Assembly (NCBI GenBank): GCA_900551075.1
Contig: URVB01000070.1
Coordinates: 1 to 13,935, forward strand
Direction of reading: 5' to 3'
DNA length: 13,935 nucleotides
Source of the DNA: an uncultured Blautia sp.
Lineage (GTDB): Bacteria > Bacillota > Clostridia > Lachnospirales > Lachnospiraceae
Part shown: piece by piece, positions 13,885 to 13,935 of the stretch
Position numbering within the stretch: position 1 is the first letter of the stretch
Layout of the letters: each line of letters opens with the position of its first letter
Made by a program: the position numbers and the translations under genes
Notes under the pieces: generated by a model
Told to the model about the DNA's origin: nothing
Seen by the model: the letters and a program-made list of their open reading frames with translations, nothing else
Databases searched by the model: none

Positions 13885-13935
13885 GTAAGTAGATAAGCCC
13901 CTTACGGGGCTTACCCCTCTCAGAACCGGACGTGC
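13885..13935 (-). ncRNA. Group II intron 3' end (domain V/VI), cut by window
   Basis: Reading the minus strand from the window edge: GCACGTCCGGTTC is the 3' half of a domain V hairpin, followed by TGAGAGGGG. A domain VI stem of TAAGCCCC against GGGGCTTA closes on a GTAA loop. The end reads TCTACTTAC, like the 3' ends of bacterial group IIC introns, with the boundary near 13885. The rest of the intron and any reverse-transcriptase gene would lie beyond the right edge. Group IIC introns often insert next to terminator hairpins; here the 5' exon is not visible. Confidence 0.7.

Overview
The window looks like chromosomal DNA of a gut-type Clostridia/Lachnospiraceae (Firmicutes) bacterium. This rests on strong GGAGG-type ribosome sites, FtsX-type and LanFEG-type ABC transporters paired with OmpR-type two-component systems, a Clostridia-style ferritin-like protein, an IS91-type element with a companion tyrosine recombinase, and a group II intron end. 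Species cannot be decided from the sequence alone.

Left part (1-7516, higher G+C, almost all on the minus strand). In transcription order from the right: a flavodoxin-fold NAD(P)H-dependent oxidoreductase (7516-6827), a ferritin-like diiron protein (6714-6163) followed by a three-tier hairpin, then a four-gene module of response regulator, sensor kinase, ABC ATPase and FtsX permease (5856-825). This module has a candidate promoter and operator, and a leader hairpin. It is followed by a 24-bp tandem repeat and a separately promoted, window-truncated EamA-family transporter (671-1).

Middle and right part (about 7550-13935, visibly more A+T-rich). Inverted repeats precede a broken tyrosine recombinase gene (plus strand, 7806-8228). 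Then comes a five-kb minus-strand cassette. In transcription order it holds a LanF-type ATPase with an unusual N-terminal extension, two LanE/LanG-type permeases, a 45-residue putative membrane peptide, a frameshifted PspC-domain gene, an OmpR-type regulator and a sensor kinase. This layout matches cationic antimicrobial peptide/lantibiotic immunity systems of the CprABC-CprRK and SpaFEG-SpaRK kind: the kinase senses peptide at the membrane, the regulator activates the operon, and the ABC pump removes peptide from the membrane. Promoters can be seen before the ATPase (13438-13410) and before the regulator (extended -10 at 10319-10311).

Beyond the cassette lies a fragment of an IS91-type transposase (plus strand, 13639-13836), a plus-strand terminator, and the 3' end of a group II intron on the minus strand running off the window. 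The cassette is therefore bracketed by the two gene remnants of what appears to be one IS91-type element, in the same orientation. This suggests acquisition by, or recombination through, that element. The most interesting points are this bracketing, the duplicated-looking ABC start in the LanF ATPase, the pspC frameshift in an A6 run, the 45-residue peptide gene, and the in-frame 24-bp repeats between the FtsX and EamA genes.
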